Part shown: positions 44,317 to 53,735 of the stretch, piece by piece | Position numbering within the stretch: the stretch's first letter is position 1 | Layout: every line of letters starts with the position of its first letter | From: Halostagnicola kamekurae | Lineage (GTDB): Archaea; Halobacteriota; Halobacteria; Halobacteriales; Natrialbaceae | NCBI RefSeq assembly: GCF_900116205.1 | Contig: NZ_FOZS01000002.1 | Coordinates: 558,001 to 622,000 of the forward strand | Direction: 5' to 3' | DNA length: 64,000 nucleotides | The notes under the pieces: model-generated | Database searches by the model: none | What the model saw: the letters and a program-made list of their open reading frames with translations, nothing else | Told to the model about the DNA's origin: nothing | Program-made: the position numbers and the translations under genes

Positions 44317-45567
44317 CTACGGCTCGCGAAGCACGTACTCGTCGTCCGAATCGTTCGGGAAGGGATTTTCGAGTCCCGTCGCTCGTTCCAGTTCCTTGTC
44401 GGTGGCGAGTGCCGACTCGAGATCCGCTCGAAGGCTCGAGGACTCTATATCCGTGCCGATGAAGACGAGCTCCGTCCGCCGATCGCCGTGCTCGTCGTCC
44501 CACTCGAGGTCCGGACGGTTCGAACGGTACAGTTCCCGGTCGACCTCGGAGAGGGAGGCGATCCACGGCCCGCTGACGCTCGAGCGAATCGAGGGTCCCG
44601 CCTGACTGATGTCGACTTTCACGTCGTGGCCCGCGATCCACGCGGTCCCCTTCGATCGGACGACGTTCGACGGCAACGACCGAAGGAACTCGCGAAACCG
44701 TCCGGGGTGGAACGGCCGTCGCTCGCGGAAGACGAACGACTCGACGCCGTAGACGTCGTCCGGGTGGTGATGATCGTGGTCGATTTCACCGTTGCCGTGG
44801 TTGGCAGCGTCGTGATCGTGTTCGCTGCGATCCTCGTCGGCGAGCGCGCGCCGCCAGCCGGCCCGCTCGCCGAAGTCGGCGGGATCGAACCGATCACCGC
44901 CGAAGAGTCGGTCCGGATCGACCGCACTGAACTCGGTTCGGATCCGGTCCGCCGCCGGTTGGAGCGCGTTCACGAGTCGCTCCGCGCGCTCGAGTTCGGC
45001 TCGATCGCACAGGTCCGTTTTGTTGAGAAGCACCGTCGAGGCGGCTTCGATCTGTTCGATGAAGAGATCGGAGAGCGGGCGAACCGCGTCGTCTCCGTCC
45101 GCCTCGGAATCGGGTCCGCGGCGCTCGGGCGTCGATTCGCCCTCGAACGCGTCGAGAAATCGCCGCGTGTCGAGGACGGTCACCAGCCCGTCGATCTCGT
45201 AGCGGGCCGCGACGCGCGAGGCCGTCGTGAAGAGTCGCGCGACCGAATCGGGCTCGGAGATGCCCGAGGGTTCGACGATCAGTCGGTCGAACTCCCGGTT
45301 TTGAGCCAGTCTGACGACCGCGGACTCGAGGTCGTCTCGAAGCTCACAGCAGATACAGCCGTTCGATAGCTCGGCGACGCCCCCGCCGACCTCGAGCCCC
45401 GAGTCCGCCGCGACGCGTTCGGCGTCGACGTTGACCGCCCCCATGTCGTTTACCACCACGGCGAGGTCCCTCTCGCCGGCGTTGCGAAGGAGGTGGTTGA
45501 GCAGCGTCGTTTTTCCGGCCCCGAGAGTTCCCGACAGGACCGTGACGGGGATCGATTCCTGTTGCAT
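44317..45567 (-). CDS. COG0523 (CobW/YeiR/ZNG1) GTP-dependent metallochaperone-like protein
   Basis: 416 aa. G1 GTLGAGKTTLL, NGCICCEL (the CxCC metal motif), EPSGI and LNKTDL (the GTPase motifs). Between the GTPase core and the C-terminal CobW-C domain lies a His-rich linker (DHDAANHGNG, IDHDHHHPDD), a typical metal-binding tract. The family inserts Zn, Co or other metals into target proteins. No B12 or zinc-uptake gene is adjacent. Confidence 0.93.
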   Translation of the reverse strand: MQQESIPVTVLSGTLGAGKTTLLNHLLRNAGERDLAVVVNDMGAVNVDAERVAADSGLEVGGGVAELSNGCICCELRDDLESAVVRLAQNREFDRLIVEPSGISEPDSVARLFTTASRVAARYEIDGLVTVLDTRRFLDAFEGESTPERRGPDSEADGDDAVRPLSDLFIEQIEAASTVLLNKTDLCDRAELERAERLVNALQPAADRIRTEFSAVDPDRLFGGDRFDPADFGERAGWRRALADEDRSEHDHDAANHGNGEIDHDHHHPDDVYGVESFVFRERRPFHPGRFREFLRSLPSNVVRSKGTAWIAGHDVKVDISQAGPSIRSSVSGPWIASLSEVDRELYRSNRPDLEWDDEHGDRRTELVFIGTDIESSSLRADLESALATDKELERATGLENPFPNDSDDEYVLREP

Positions 45568-45657
45568 CGACTCGGGGTAGGAACCGCGTCCCTACAAAGG
45601 TTGTACTCGCTTGCAGAAGATTCTCGAGCGCGCTGTGAATGCGTCGTCGGTCCGTTC

Positions 45658-46248
45658 TCAGTTCGTGACGACCGAATCGTCGGACACGGCCACCGCGGGC
45701 TCGTCTTCGGCGTCCTCGAGTGCGTCGACCGGACTCGCAGTCCCCTCGACTGCATCGCTCGAGGCGCTTCGCTCGTCGGAATCGGCCGCCTCGACCGTGT
45801 GTCCCGTCTCGACGTGGTGGGAGATGGCGAGCCCCGACCGCTCGCTCGTCGAATACCCCTCGTCGTCGAGCTTCCAGTCGCAGTCCAGACAGTAGTGGCT
45901 CGCGTTCGGCGCCGAATCGCCGCCCGATCGATCGGGGCTCCCGTTCGCAGAGCCCGGCGACGCGCCGGAGTCCTCGAGCGTGATCGTCAGACCGCCGTCG
46001 TCGTCGCCGTGTTCGACGACGATATCGTAACCGTGGTAGGTGAACGTGACGGCACCGAAGCGCGGTTCGCCGTTCCGCCTCGGCTCGAAGAGTTCGTCGA
46101 GCGCTTCGGGGTTGATGACGTCGTACAGCGGGGCGTCGAGTTCCGTTGGATCGACTCCTTCCTTTTGAGCAACCTCTCGAACCACTTTGACACTGAGCGG
46201 CTCCGAGTCGGACCGCGTCTCGAGTGTGCCGGTGAGTGTTGTTTCCAT
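45658..46248 (-). CDS. HalOD1 output-domain protein with zinc-knuckle tail
   Basis: 196 aa. Residues about 15-90 form the halobacterial output domain 1: LSVKVVREVAQKEGVDPTEL, PLYDVINPEALDELF and VTFTYHGYDIVVE. Then a disordered linker, a CLDCDW knuckle with SHHVETGHTV, and an acidic tail. HalOD1 proteins are response-type output modules of haloarchaeal signalling. I chose the ATG at 46248 (METTLTGTL) because earlier codons are not family-like. Confidence 0.8.
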   Translation of the reverse strand: METTLTGTLETRSDSEPLSVKVVREVAQKEGVDPTELDAPLYDVINPEALDELFEPRRNGEPRFGAVTFTYHGYDIVVEHGDDDGGLTITLEDSGASPGSANGSPDRSGGDSAPNASHYCLDCDWKLDDEGYSTSERSGLAISHHVETGHTVEAADSDERSASSDAVEGTASPVDALEDAEDEPAVAVSDDSVVTN

Positions 46249-46393
46249 CGCTACGGTTCCAGGGCTCGATTCGTCATAAAGACTCGGGAATACTCGAGCA
46301 CGAAACCTTCGTAAACAAGGCGAATACGACCGATTCCGGATTTCAGCCGCGATCGATCGAAACGATCCGTTCACTGAACGGTTTAAAACAAGA

Positions 46394-46888
46394 TTATCTT
46401 TCGTGTTCGATACTGTGCTCCTCGCCGGACGACTCGAGAAAGACCGAGGCCGGCGAGTCGCGTTCGTTCCGCAGCAGAATCTCGTCAGTGATCTCGTATC
46501 CGAGTTCGTCGAGCCTCGCCGCGATCTGCGTGATGTCGTCGTTAGACGCACCCACGACGTGGATGTGGACGTTCTTCGTTCCGGTCATGATCTCGCGGAC
46601 GTTGACGACGCCGTCGATCTCGTGGGCCGCCTCGACGAGCGCCTCGCGTTCGGCGATCTGTGCCGTACAGATGAACAGCACCTCGAGGAGGAGGCCGGCT
46701 TTCTCGTAGTCGATTTCCGGGCTGTACCCCTGGATGATCCCTCGCTCCTCGAGACTCGTGATCCGTTTTCCGACCGTACTCGGAGAGACGCCGACCTGGT
46801 CGCTGATATCGGCGTTGGAATTGTTTCGCGCGTCCTGCTGGAGAGCGTACAGAATCGCTCGATCGACGTCGTCGAGGTCCGCGCACAT
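46394..46888 (-). CDS. Lrp/AsnC family transcriptional regulator
   Basis: 164 aa. The N-terminal HTH DVDRAILYALQQDARNN, ISDQVGVSPSTVGKRI and LEERGIIQGY is followed by the RAM-type ligand domain with VNVREIMTGTKNVHIHVVG. Such regulators respond to amino acids. It is divergent from no gene; rqcH follows on the same strand upstream with a 90-base gap. An AT-rich box (TTATACGTG on this strand) lies upstream of its ATG. Confidence 0.92.
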   Translation of the reverse strand: MCADLDDVDRAILYALQQDARNNSNADISDQVGVSPSTVGKRITSLEERGIIQGYSPEIDYEKAGLLLEVLFICTAQIAEREALVEAAHEIDGVVNVREIMTGTKNVHIHVVGASNDDITQIAARLDELGYEITDEILLRNERDSPASVFLESSGEEHSIEHER

Positions 46889-46977
46889 TCTATCACGAAG
46901 TGGGCCGCGAGCACGTATAAACGGTGAGCATGAACCGGTTCGGTCCCATCCGGTATCGCCGCCCGTCTCCGAAACGG

Positions 46978-49146
46978 CTACTCCTCGGCGATCCGACTCC
47001 CGCCGGGGGGCATGAAGTGTTGGATCTTGTCCGGACTGGCGATCTTTCGGACGAACGATTCGTCCTCGAACCGCTCTCGGAGCCGCCGGTAGAGCCGCTT
47101 TGCCGCGTCGGCTTGCGCGTACCTGCCGGGTTCGATATCGATGGTCGTCACCGCCCGCTGTTCGATTGCTGCGGGCGGGCCGCCGATGACGCGGGTGTAC
47201 GGTTCACACTGGATCCCGACCGTGACGCCAACGGGCGTGCTCTCGTGATAGGTCCGGTCGCCCCGGACGGCGAAGCCACCCTTCTCGAGGTACTCGCCGC
47301 TCTCGGGGGTCTTGGTCACCTGATCGAAGTCGACGACGTAAACGTCGCCAGCGTAGCGACCGTCCTTCCAGACCGACGAATAGGAGACCGCGAACTGCGC
47401 GGCTTCTTCGATGCTCGAGTCGGGGATCTCGATGTCGCCCGAGGAGGCCTCGCTCGGATCGGTCGCCTTGAGTACCGTGACGGGGCCGCCGTGGGCTTGC
47501 GTGTGCAACACCTTGTCGCCGCGCTCTATGTACTTCTTGACCAGTTCCTCGTTCTGATCGGCGTTGCGCCCGCCGATGACGAGGAAGTCGTCGCTCGTGT
47601 GGAACCACCGGAACCGATCGAACCACGGCTCGTTCTCACGGATCGGAATCGACGGCTCCGCGAGCCAGTCGCGGTCCTTCCCCTCGTCGTCCTCGTCGCT
47701 GTCCTCGTCGCCGTCGTCGGCCTCCCACTCGTCGCGCCGCCGTTTCGCGTCCGCCAGGTCCTCGCGGGTGTCTTCGATGGCGGCGAGCGCTCCTTCTTTC
47801 TTCTCCGCGATCTCTTTGGCCTCCGTGTAGAGTCGATCGGCGTTCTGCTCGAGGCCGTCTCGAGCCACCAGGTCGATCCGTTCGCCGTCGATATCGACGG
47901 TGATCGTCCCCTCGCTGCCGTCGACGTCGACGACCGCTTCGGCGGCGTCGATGCCGCGTTCTTTCCCCTCTTCGAATCGCTCCTCGATCTCCTCCCACGG
48001 ACGGTCTTGCTCTCTTTGCGTCTGCACCGTCGAGAGGATGTCGTCGACGAGGTCGTAGTTTGCGTACAGCAACTCCGCGCGCTCGCGCTGGGCCTCGGCC
48101 TGCTGTTCGAACCCCTCGATGGCCCCCTCCTGCTGTTCGATGATCCGCTCGTGCTTTGCGATCTCCTCCTCGAAGTCCGGCCGCTGGGTGGTCGGGTCCG
48201 GCTCTTCGTCGTCAAGTTCGAGTCGGAAGAAGTAGTCGTCCAGCGCCGTCAGAAAGCTGTCGTAGGACTCGCCGGCGAGGGCCGCGTGCTCCTCGAGCGC
48301 GAATGGGGTGACGTCGACGACGCCGTTTGCGGACTGGTCGCCCGCCCCGTTGTCGCCCTCGTCTTCGGTGGCGTCGCCTCCCCCCGCGCTCTCTTCGGCG
48401 TCGAGGTACACTCGCGGATCGAAGTTCCCGTTCCGGACGTCGAGCGCGAGCCGCTCGATGGCCTCGTAAATCGCGTCGTACTCGTCGTCGGTCGCGTCGT
48501 CGATATCGAGTGCCTTCTCGACGCCCGCGCGGGTACAGATTTCCTCGGCGTAGAGGCCGCCGAAGTTCAACTGCGTCGCGAGCGTCCGGACGACGTCCGT
48601 GTCTGAGTCTTCCATCTCGAGGTCGAACGCCTCCCGGGAGACCGTAAGCGGGTTCGTCCGCGAGTCGGGGAACTCGTAGCGCGAGCCGGGGACGACGGTC
48701 CGGGACTTGAGACGGACCGTCTCGAGGCAGTCGATCACCTCGTACTCGCCGTCGGTCACCGCGATATTGCCCTGGCCGAACAGTTCGACGATGATCCGCG
48801 TCGTGCCGTCATCGCGCTCGAAGACGAACTCGAGAATGCGGTCGAACTCGAACTGTTCGACGCCCGCGAAGTCGGCACCGGAGAGCCGGTTTCGGAGCAT
48901 CATCGCGAACTGCGGCGGTCGTCCGGGGGCGTCCGGAACCCGCGTCGGATCGACCGTGTGGGCGCGCTTCGTCTCTCCGACCTCGCAGACGAGTTCCACG
49001 CGACCGCGGTCGAAATCCCGCATCTTCAGTCGGAGGAGGTCGTCGCCGTAGAGATAGGCCTTGTCGACTTTCGCACCCTCGTAGGCGCCCAGTTCGCGCA
49101 CGAGAGCGGCGAGGTCGACGCTGGTGAGTTCCCGCTTCGGATCCAT
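46978..49146 (-). CDS. rqcH: Ribosome quality-control protein RqcH (NEMF/Tae2/FbpA family)
   Basis: 722 aa. NFACT-N domain from MDPKRELTSVDLAALVREL through PPQFAMMLRNRLSG (the conserved Asn/Arg-rich tRNA-binding region). A helix-hairpin-helix middle follows, then a long coiled coil (about 300-440) and the NFACT-R domain with WFDRFRWFHTSDDFLVIGG. It binds stalled 50S subunits and adds C-terminal Ala tails in bacteria and archaea. The stop is just 12 bases into the 46.98 kb region; ATG 49146. Confidence 0.94.
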   Translation of the reverse strand: MDPKRELTSVDLAALVRELGAYEGAKVDKAYLYGDDLLRLKMRDFDRGRVELVCEVGETKRAHTVDPTRVPDAPGRPPQFAMMLRNRLSGADFAGVEQFEFDRILEFVFERDDGTTRIIVELFGQGNIAVTDGEYEVIDCLETVRLKSRTVVPGSRYEFPDSRTNPLTVSREAFDLEMEDSDTDVVRTLATQLNFGGLYAEEICTRAGVEKALDIDDATDDEYDAIYEAIERLALDVRNGNFDPRVYLDAEESAGGGDATEDEGDNGAGDQSANGVVDVTPFALEEHAALAGESYDSFLTALDDYFFRLELDDEEPDPTTQRPDFEEEIAKHERIIEQQEGAIEGFEQQAEAQRERAELLYANYDLVDDILSTVQTQREQDRPWEEIEERFEEGKERGIDAAEAVVDVDGSEGTITVDIDGERIDLVARDGLEQNADRLYTEAKEIAEKKEGALAAIEDTREDLADAKRRRDEWEADDGDEDSDEDDEGKDRDWLAEPSIPIRENEPWFDRFRWFHTSDDFLVIGGRNADQNEELVKKYIERGDKVLHTQAHGGPVTVLKATDPSEASSGDIEIPDSSIEEAAQFAVSYSSVWKDGRYAGDVYVVDFDQVTKTPESGEYLEKGGFAVRGDRTYHESTPVGVTVGIQCEPYTRVIGGPPAAIEQRAVTTIDIEPGRYAQADAAKRLYRRLRERFEDESFVRKIASPDKIQHFMPPGGSRIAEE

Positions 49147-49261
49147 ACACGAACCTGCTTGGTGCGGCCCAAAAGGCGTGTCGTTCCGTACGACGATGCC
49201 TCGAGCGGGACAGTGCTGGTCCGGTGGCGGTCGAACAGTGGGGATGTGGCCCCCGAACCCG

Positions 49262-49735
49262 TTACCAGAGGTCGAACTCTAACTCCGAGAGCGCGGCTAA
49301 TTCGTCGGAGGCGAAACTCGAGGTATCTGCCGGGTCGGTCGATACGTTTTCGGTCACTGCCGTTTCGTCGTCCGACGTAACGTCGGAGATCTCTACCGAC
49401 TCGTTCGACGTTTGGACCGATTCGTTCGTGACCGTTTGTGAGAGTTCTTTTGAATCGTATTCCGTCGCCCCGTCGTCCGAGAAGCCGTCTGTCGGATTGT
49501 CCGGTTGATCCGGTGGGTCGAAATCGTATTCGTCGGCGGCGGTTTCCGCCGCCTCCGCCTGTTCGAGTGTGTCCTCGTAGCTCTCTGTCGTCGAATCTGG
49601 AACGTCGTCGGATACCTGTGCCGTCGCGGATCCGGTAACCAGCGCGCCGCTCACCGCGGCGATTCCTGTCGCCCGTAACACGGATCGTCGGTTATACCGG
49701 GACTGTTCTCGCTCGCTTGTCTTCGTTTCGTCCAT
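49262..49735 (-). CDS. Secreted acidic protein with Tat signal
   Basis: 157 aa. YNRRSVLRATGIAAVSGALV is a Tat signal with an SATA-Q-like cleavage site. The mature chain is Asp/Ser/Thr-rich (TNESVQTSNESVEISDVTSD), has several NES/NVS-type sequons and no folded-domain motif. I chose the ATG at 49735; a longer upstream start adds non-signal residues. Confidence 0.72.
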   Translation of the reverse strand: MDETKTSEREQSRYNRRSVLRATGIAAVSGALVTGSATAQVSDDVPDSTTESYEDTLEQAEAAETAADEYDFDPPDQPDNPTDGFSDDGATEYDSKELSQTVTNESVQTSNESVEISDVTSDDETAVTENVSTDPADTSSFASDELAALSELEFDLW

Positions 49736-50098
49736 TCGTATCACTGCTCGCGGGGAGCACCTGATTCCCACCGAACGCGGGAGTAAAACCCCGGTATTGT
49801 CATTACGAACACTCTCGAGTAGCCAAACGATTGGTTCTCACGCTTCTACCGTTGGCCGACGCTACGAACGCATGGGCGCGATTAGCGTTCAGTAGCCGTT
49901 CCCTTCGGACCCAGCGCTGTGAGCCGAGTCGGCTACCGATACACTGACGCGACCCAAACACGGCCGTGCTCGCGGGGTCCTTCGTCTCGCATTCAGAAAG
50001 CTAATCAGTCGCAGTCTCCGTTGGGAACACATGAACGGAGCGCTCTGCGCACTCGCAAACCACCCGCTCGAGCGAAGTCACGGAGGCTCTCGCGACAG
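49736..50098. other. Divergent intergenic region
   Basis: About 360 bases without a supported gene, containing the promoters of the Tat-secreted protein (minus) and the 50099 gene (plus). Nothing else is evident. Confidence 0.35.
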
Positions 50099-50761
50099 AT
50101 GACGGGAAATCGAGACGGCTGGTCGGACATCTACCGACTCCCGCAGTTTTTCGACCGGATCGACGACCAGCAGGCGGTTTCGGTCCGAGAGGCGATCGAC
50201 GAACTCGAGGTCGACCTCGGGATGGATATCGACGGCGTCGTCTATCACGACCGGGGGATTCGGGTCCCCGGCTACGATGCGACTTTCATCCGCGAACCGG
50301 ACACAGAGCGGGACGATCCCGCCTTCAGCGTCCAACTCGACGCGGTCGGTCCCCGGAGCACCTGGGCCGTCTTCGACGCGTCGAAGGAGTGGGACGCCTA
50401 CCTCCTCACCGCGGACGACGTCGCGGCCATCGCGTGGGTGAGCGACGAGGAGTTCGCCTTCGAGGAGTCCAAAAACTTCTCCTCGAAGGACACGGCGGTC
50501 GGCGCCGGTCGATTCTCTTTCGGCATCTTCTTCTACGAGTCACTCGAGTGGGACTCGTTCGCCAGCGACCTCGAGGAGACCGACTCGCCGGCGCTGTTAC
50601 ATCACGACGATGGCTCGACGTACTACCCACAGACCCAGTCGGAGTTCTACCGATACGTCGACTCATCACCGGAGGAATTTCGCGAGAGTGGCGGCGGCGC
50701 ACCGTCCTACCTCGGCGTGCTCGAACTCGAGGTAACGATCGACGACGAGCGACGTCAGTGA
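50099..50761 (+). CDS. Conserved haloarchaeal protein of unknown function
   Basis: 220 aa, acidic, soluble. Aromatic-rich features: GWSDIYRLPQFFDRID, DRGIRVPGYDATFI, KEWDAYLLTADDVAAIAWV, AGRFSFGIFFYESLEWDSF and a terminal YLGVLELEV. No motif of a known enzyme. The ATG at 50099 is preferred over upstream frames, which lack acidic haloarchaeal composition. It faces the candidate RNA at 50785-50942. Confidence 0.65.
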   Translation: MTGNRDGWSDIYRLPQFFDRIDDQQAVSVREAIDELEVDLGMDIDGVVYHDRGIRVPGYDATFIREPDTERDDPAFSVQLDAVGPRSTWAVFDASKEWDAYLLTADDVAAIAWVSDEEFAFEESKNFSSKDTAVGAGRFSFGIFFYESLEWDSFASDLEETDSPALLHHDDGSTYYPQTQSEFYRYVDSSPEEFRESGGGAPSYLGVLELEVTIDDERRQ

Positions 50762-50784
50762 CGACGCTTCGCGTATGGACGGGA

Positions 50785-50942
50785 AAACGGTCGGTTCACT
50801 CGGGTCAGGGGGAGACCCGAGCGAGTCGGTGAACACTTCTCAGGCGGGACACGGGGCGTGTCCCACCCAGACCGTGAACGGGATGTGCGATCACATTGTC
50901 GTTGTGGGGGGATGACAATGCTTCCCGACGATCGTCGGCAGT
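50785..50942 (-). ncRNA. Candidate structured RNA of four hairpins
   Basis: On the minus strand, in order of transcription: a CCGAC-GATC-GTCGG hairpin (50925-50938); CATTGTC/GACAATG with a 13-base loop (50894-50920); GGGACACG/CGTGTCCC with a 3-base loop (50846-50864); and a two-part stem made of CTCGGGTC/GACCCGAG inside GTTCAC/GTGAAC (50794-50834). A TTTATAA box at 50963-50969 fits a start near 50940. Beyond the last hairpin the RNA strand reads GTTTTCC (about 50783-50789), a possible T-tract terminator. No ORF explains it. Confidence 0.55.
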
Positions 50943-50962
50943 TGCTAATACTCCACCACCGG

Positions 50963-50969
50963 TTATAAA
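50963..50969 (-). promoter_or_regulatory. TATA box of the candidate RNA
   Basis: TTTATAA on the minus strand, about 26 bases before the predicted transcript start. It sits inside the AT-rich stretch AAAATTTATAACC, which stands out from GC-rich flanks. Confidence 0.5.
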
Positions 50970-51091
50970 TTTTATGCCAATCGGTGTGCGAATTTCGTCC
51001 GGAAGTCGCGGTTCTCGACGATGTTTGACGGACTACAACCGTCGACGAATCGAGTGAAGTCAAAAACGAGCGGGCGGGCCGTCGTCGCGGG

Positions 51092-52753
51092 TTAGAGCCG
51101 TTTGCTCACGTACGGCCCGTCCTGATGGTAGCCGAGCTTGTTCCGGTAGTACTCTCGAGCGCCGATCCCGGAGATGACGCTCACTTTGTCGTAGCCGGCG
51201 TCCGCGGCCAGCGATTCGGCCCGGTTCATCAGCTTGCGGCCGTAGCCCCGATGTTGGTGCTGGTCCGTCTCGCCGTCCTCGCCCATCGTTACCTCCGAGC
51301 CGTAGACGTGCAGTTCCCGGACCAGCGCCGCGTTCTTGAGTTCGTCCCGCACGGGTTCGTTCGGGAATCGAAGCCGGCAGAAGCCGATCAGCAGGTCCTG
51401 ATCGAAGTCCTCGAAGCTGATGAAGTGTTCGGTCCCGCCGCTCGCTTCGTAAGTCATCACGTCGAGTTCGACGCGGTCGGGTTCCGCCTCGTTCATCCCG
51501 GCCTCGCGACAGCGGATACAGTCACACTCCCAGCCGTGTTCGTCCATGCGCTTGCGTGCGAGCTGTCTGAGATTCGACTTCCAGACGCCGGCGTCGATGT
51601 AGTCCGCCGGAATGTCGCGCTGGACCCGCTGGAGTCGCGTATATCGCGGGATCATGTCCTTGATTTCGGCGACGAGTTCCGCGGCTTCCTCGTTGTCTAA
51701 GGGGTCGTACTCGCCTTTGTGCCACCAGTCGTAAGTCGCCGTCCCGCGGACGATCAGCGTCGGATAGATCTTCAGGTAATCCGGCTTCCACTGCTCCTGT
51801 TCGAAGATGCGCCGGAAGTCCTCGAGACACATCTCCCTGCTCATGCCCGGCTGACCCGGCATCATGTGGAAACCGACCTTGAAGGCCGCGTCTCGCAGGC
51901 GCTGGTTCGCCTCGATCGACGCCTGAACGCCGTGGCCGCGGTGCATCTCGCGGTTGATCCGCTCGTAGGTCGTCTGGACGCCGACCTCGACTTTCGTGCC
52001 GCCGAGGTCCAACATTCGGTCGATCTGCTCGGGATCGCACCAGTCGGGTTTCGTCTCGAAGGTCGTCCCGATGTTCCGGACGTCGCCCGTCTCGTTCTCC
52101 GCGATGACGTCCTCGAGATACTTCCACTCGTACTCCTCGGGATCTTCTGCAAAGCTCACGCCCTGGGCGGGTTCGGGTTCTTTGTCCACGTCGTAGTCGT
52201 TCATCGCCTCGAGCGCTCGCTTGACGAACCACTCTTGGTAGTCGTGACTTCGGGCAGTCATCGTCCCGCCCATGAGGATCAGTTCGACCTTGTCGATCGG
52301 ATGACCGATCTCGCGTAACTGCTCGAGTCGGAGGGTCACCTGCCCGTAGGGGTCGTAGTCGTTTTGCACGCCGCGAGCGGCTGCCGGCTCTTCACCCGTG
52401 TAGCTCTGGGAACTCGAGAACTCCGAGTCCGGGCCGCCGGGACAGTATAGACACTTCCCGTGCGGGCACCGCTCGGGCGAGGTCATGATCGCCACCGGCG
52501 AGACGCCGGAGGCGGTTCGAACCGGTTTGCGCTGGAGGACGGATTCTAAATCCTCGCGGTACTCCTGGGGGGCGTAATCCAGCAGTTCGGAGTTTTTGGG
52601 CACTTTCGGTGCCGAGTGCTCCGAGCAGGCCTCGAGTTTGGCCTTCTCGACCTCATCGCGCTCGACCTCGCCGTTGATGATCCGCTCGACGAGCGTTTCA
52701 CAGACCCGCTCGAACGCTTCGGTTTCGGTCGGGTCGGGCGTGTCGGTACTCAC
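51092..52753 (-). CDS. elp3: tRNA uridine(34) 5-carboxymethylaminomethyl modification enzyme Elp3
   Basis: 553 aa. The radical SAM domain carries CPHGKCLYCPGG, a C-x4-C-x2-C cluster motif typical of Elp3, and the C-terminal GNAT acetyltransferase domain has QHRGYGRKLMNRAE and YDKVSVISGIGAREYYRN. Acts on wobble uridine of tRNA. The archaeal enzyme functions without the rest of the Elongator complex. GTG start at 52753; no ATG is nearer. Confidence 0.95.
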   Translation of the reverse strand: MSTDTPDPTETEAFERVCETLVERIINGEVERDEVEKAKLEACSEHSAPKVPKNSELLDYAPQEYREDLESVLQRKPVRTASGVSPVAIMTSPERCPHGKCLYCPGGPDSEFSSSQSYTGEEPAAARGVQNDYDPYGQVTLRLEQLREIGHPIDKVELILMGGTMTARSHDYQEWFVKRALEAMNDYDVDKEPEPAQGVSFAEDPEEYEWKYLEDVIAENETGDVRNIGTTFETKPDWCDPEQIDRMLDLGGTKVEVGVQTTYERINREMHRGHGVQASIEANQRLRDAAFKVGFHMMPGQPGMSREMCLEDFRRIFEQEQWKPDYLKIYPTLIVRGTATYDWWHKGEYDPLDNEEAAELVAEIKDMIPRYTRLQRVQRDIPADYIDAGVWKSNLRQLARKRMDEHGWECDCIRCREAGMNEAEPDRVELDVMTYEASGGTEHFISFEDFDQDLLIGFCRLRFPNEPVRDELKNAALVRELHVYGSEVTMGEDGETDQHQHRGYGRKLMNRAESLAADAGYDKVSVISGIGAREYYRNKLGYHQDGPYVSKRL

Positions 52754-52905
52754 TACACCGTTTTCGGTGGCCTCGGCGAATAAGCGTGTCGGACTCGCCC
52801 GTCGTCGATAGACCGGTTCCTCACGGACCTCCGGACGGGTTCGAAACGGTCACCGCCCGCCGGTCTTCGAAACGTTGACCACGACTCGAGCGAAAGCCAC
52901 CGGCG

Positions 52906-53331
52906 ATGGACGCGACACGCCGAATCACCGCACTCGAGGCGGTTCCCGAGGAATCGACGTTCGTGTTTCGCGTGGTCGAGACCGACGGCGACGCGAACGA
53001 GGTCGAGGAGGCGATTCTCGTTCGCCAGGCGGGCGAACTCGAGTGCTGGCTGAACTACTGCCAGCACTTCACGCACATCAAACTCGACAAGGGGACCGGC
53101 GCGGCGATGCGAAACGGCGAAATAATCTGCGAGAACCACGGCGCGTACTTCGAGGCCGATTCGGGCGTCTGCACGTTCGGTCCCTGCGAGGGCGCGTATC
53201 TCACGGCCCTCGAGGTGGCCGTCGAGGACGGCGACGTCTACCTCACCGACGAGGGGTACGACCTCCTCGGTCCCGGACCGATTCCGACCGACGAGGCCGA
53301 CCGAGCGTCGACCTCGAACGTCGAGTTCTGA
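52906..53331 (+). CDS. Rieske [2Fe-2S] domain protein
   Basis: 141 aa soluble Rieske-type protein: C52-x-H54 (YCQHF) and C75-x2-H78 (CENHGAYF) ligate the cluster. No membrane helix, so it is a ferredoxin-like electron carrier, not a bc1 subunit. The second motif has EADSGVCTFGPCEGAYL following it. ATG 52906. Divergent from elp3 (152-base gap). The partner enzyme is unknown. Confidence 0.9.
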   Translation: MDATRRITALEAVPEESTFVFRVVETDGDANEVEEAILVRQAGELECWLNYCQHFTHIKLDKGTGAAMRNGEIICENHGAYFEADSGVCTFGPCEGAYLTALEVAVEDGDVYLTDEGYDLLGPGPIPTDEADRASTSNVEF

Positions 53332-53363
53332 CCGAACGGTCGTACATTCGAGACGGCAGTCGG

Positions 53364-53735
53364 TTACTCGACGTTTCGAAGCGGGCCCGGCGAGACGAGA
53401 TCTCGATCCTGATTGTACTCGACTAAGTCCGCGCCGACGAGTCGCGGGAGGTGGTCGTGATACAGCGAGATGTAGACGTTGGCAACCTCCTCGGCCGAGA
53501 GCGCCGCGACCGGCCGGCCCGCCTCCCGCTTTGCGACCTCCTCTGCGGCGTCCGGGAGCGTGATGGACTCGCCGTACTCGTCCATCACCTCGAGCAGGAG
53601 TCGGCGTCGCTGATCGGCGAGCACCGCGAGCGTCTCGTCGACCGTCTCCGGTAGTTCGTCCCGGGACTCGAGCCACTCGAGCGCTGCCAGTGCTAACTCG
53701 GCGTAATCGGACGACGGGTGAGCAGGCGTAGTCAT
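53364..53735 (-). CDS. DUF7344-type winged-helix regulator
   Basis: 123 aa: TVDETLAVLADQRRRLLLEVMDEYGESI is the first helix-turn segment of the haloarchaeal winged-helix (DUF7344) regulators, with EEVANVYISLYHDHLPRLVGADLVEYNQD as the recognition and wing part (pieces quoted as motifs). Acidic, no Cys. ArsR-like regulators of this type are common in haloarchaea; the target is not known. ATG 53735. Confidence 0.82.
   Translation of the reverse strand: MTTPAHPSSDYAELALAALEWLESRDELPETVDETLAVLADQRRRLLLEVMDEYGESITLPDAAEEVAKREAGRPVAALSAEEVANVYISLYHDHLPRLVGADLVEYNQDRDLVSPGPLRNVE

Noticed and set aside
43984-45369. 461-codon plus-strand frame opposite the COG0523 GTPase
   Set aside because: All GTPase motifs lie on the minus strand; the plus frame has no start signal or family.
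46924-48606. Long plus-strand open frame of 560 codons opposite rqcH
   Set aside because: It is antisense to a well-matched NEMF-family gene. High GC leaves opposite frames open, and its translation is Arg/Val/Leu-biased with no motif.
52753-53676. 307-codon minus-strand frame across the Rieske gene
   Set aside because: It would be antisense to a protein with clear cluster motifs and to its promoter.
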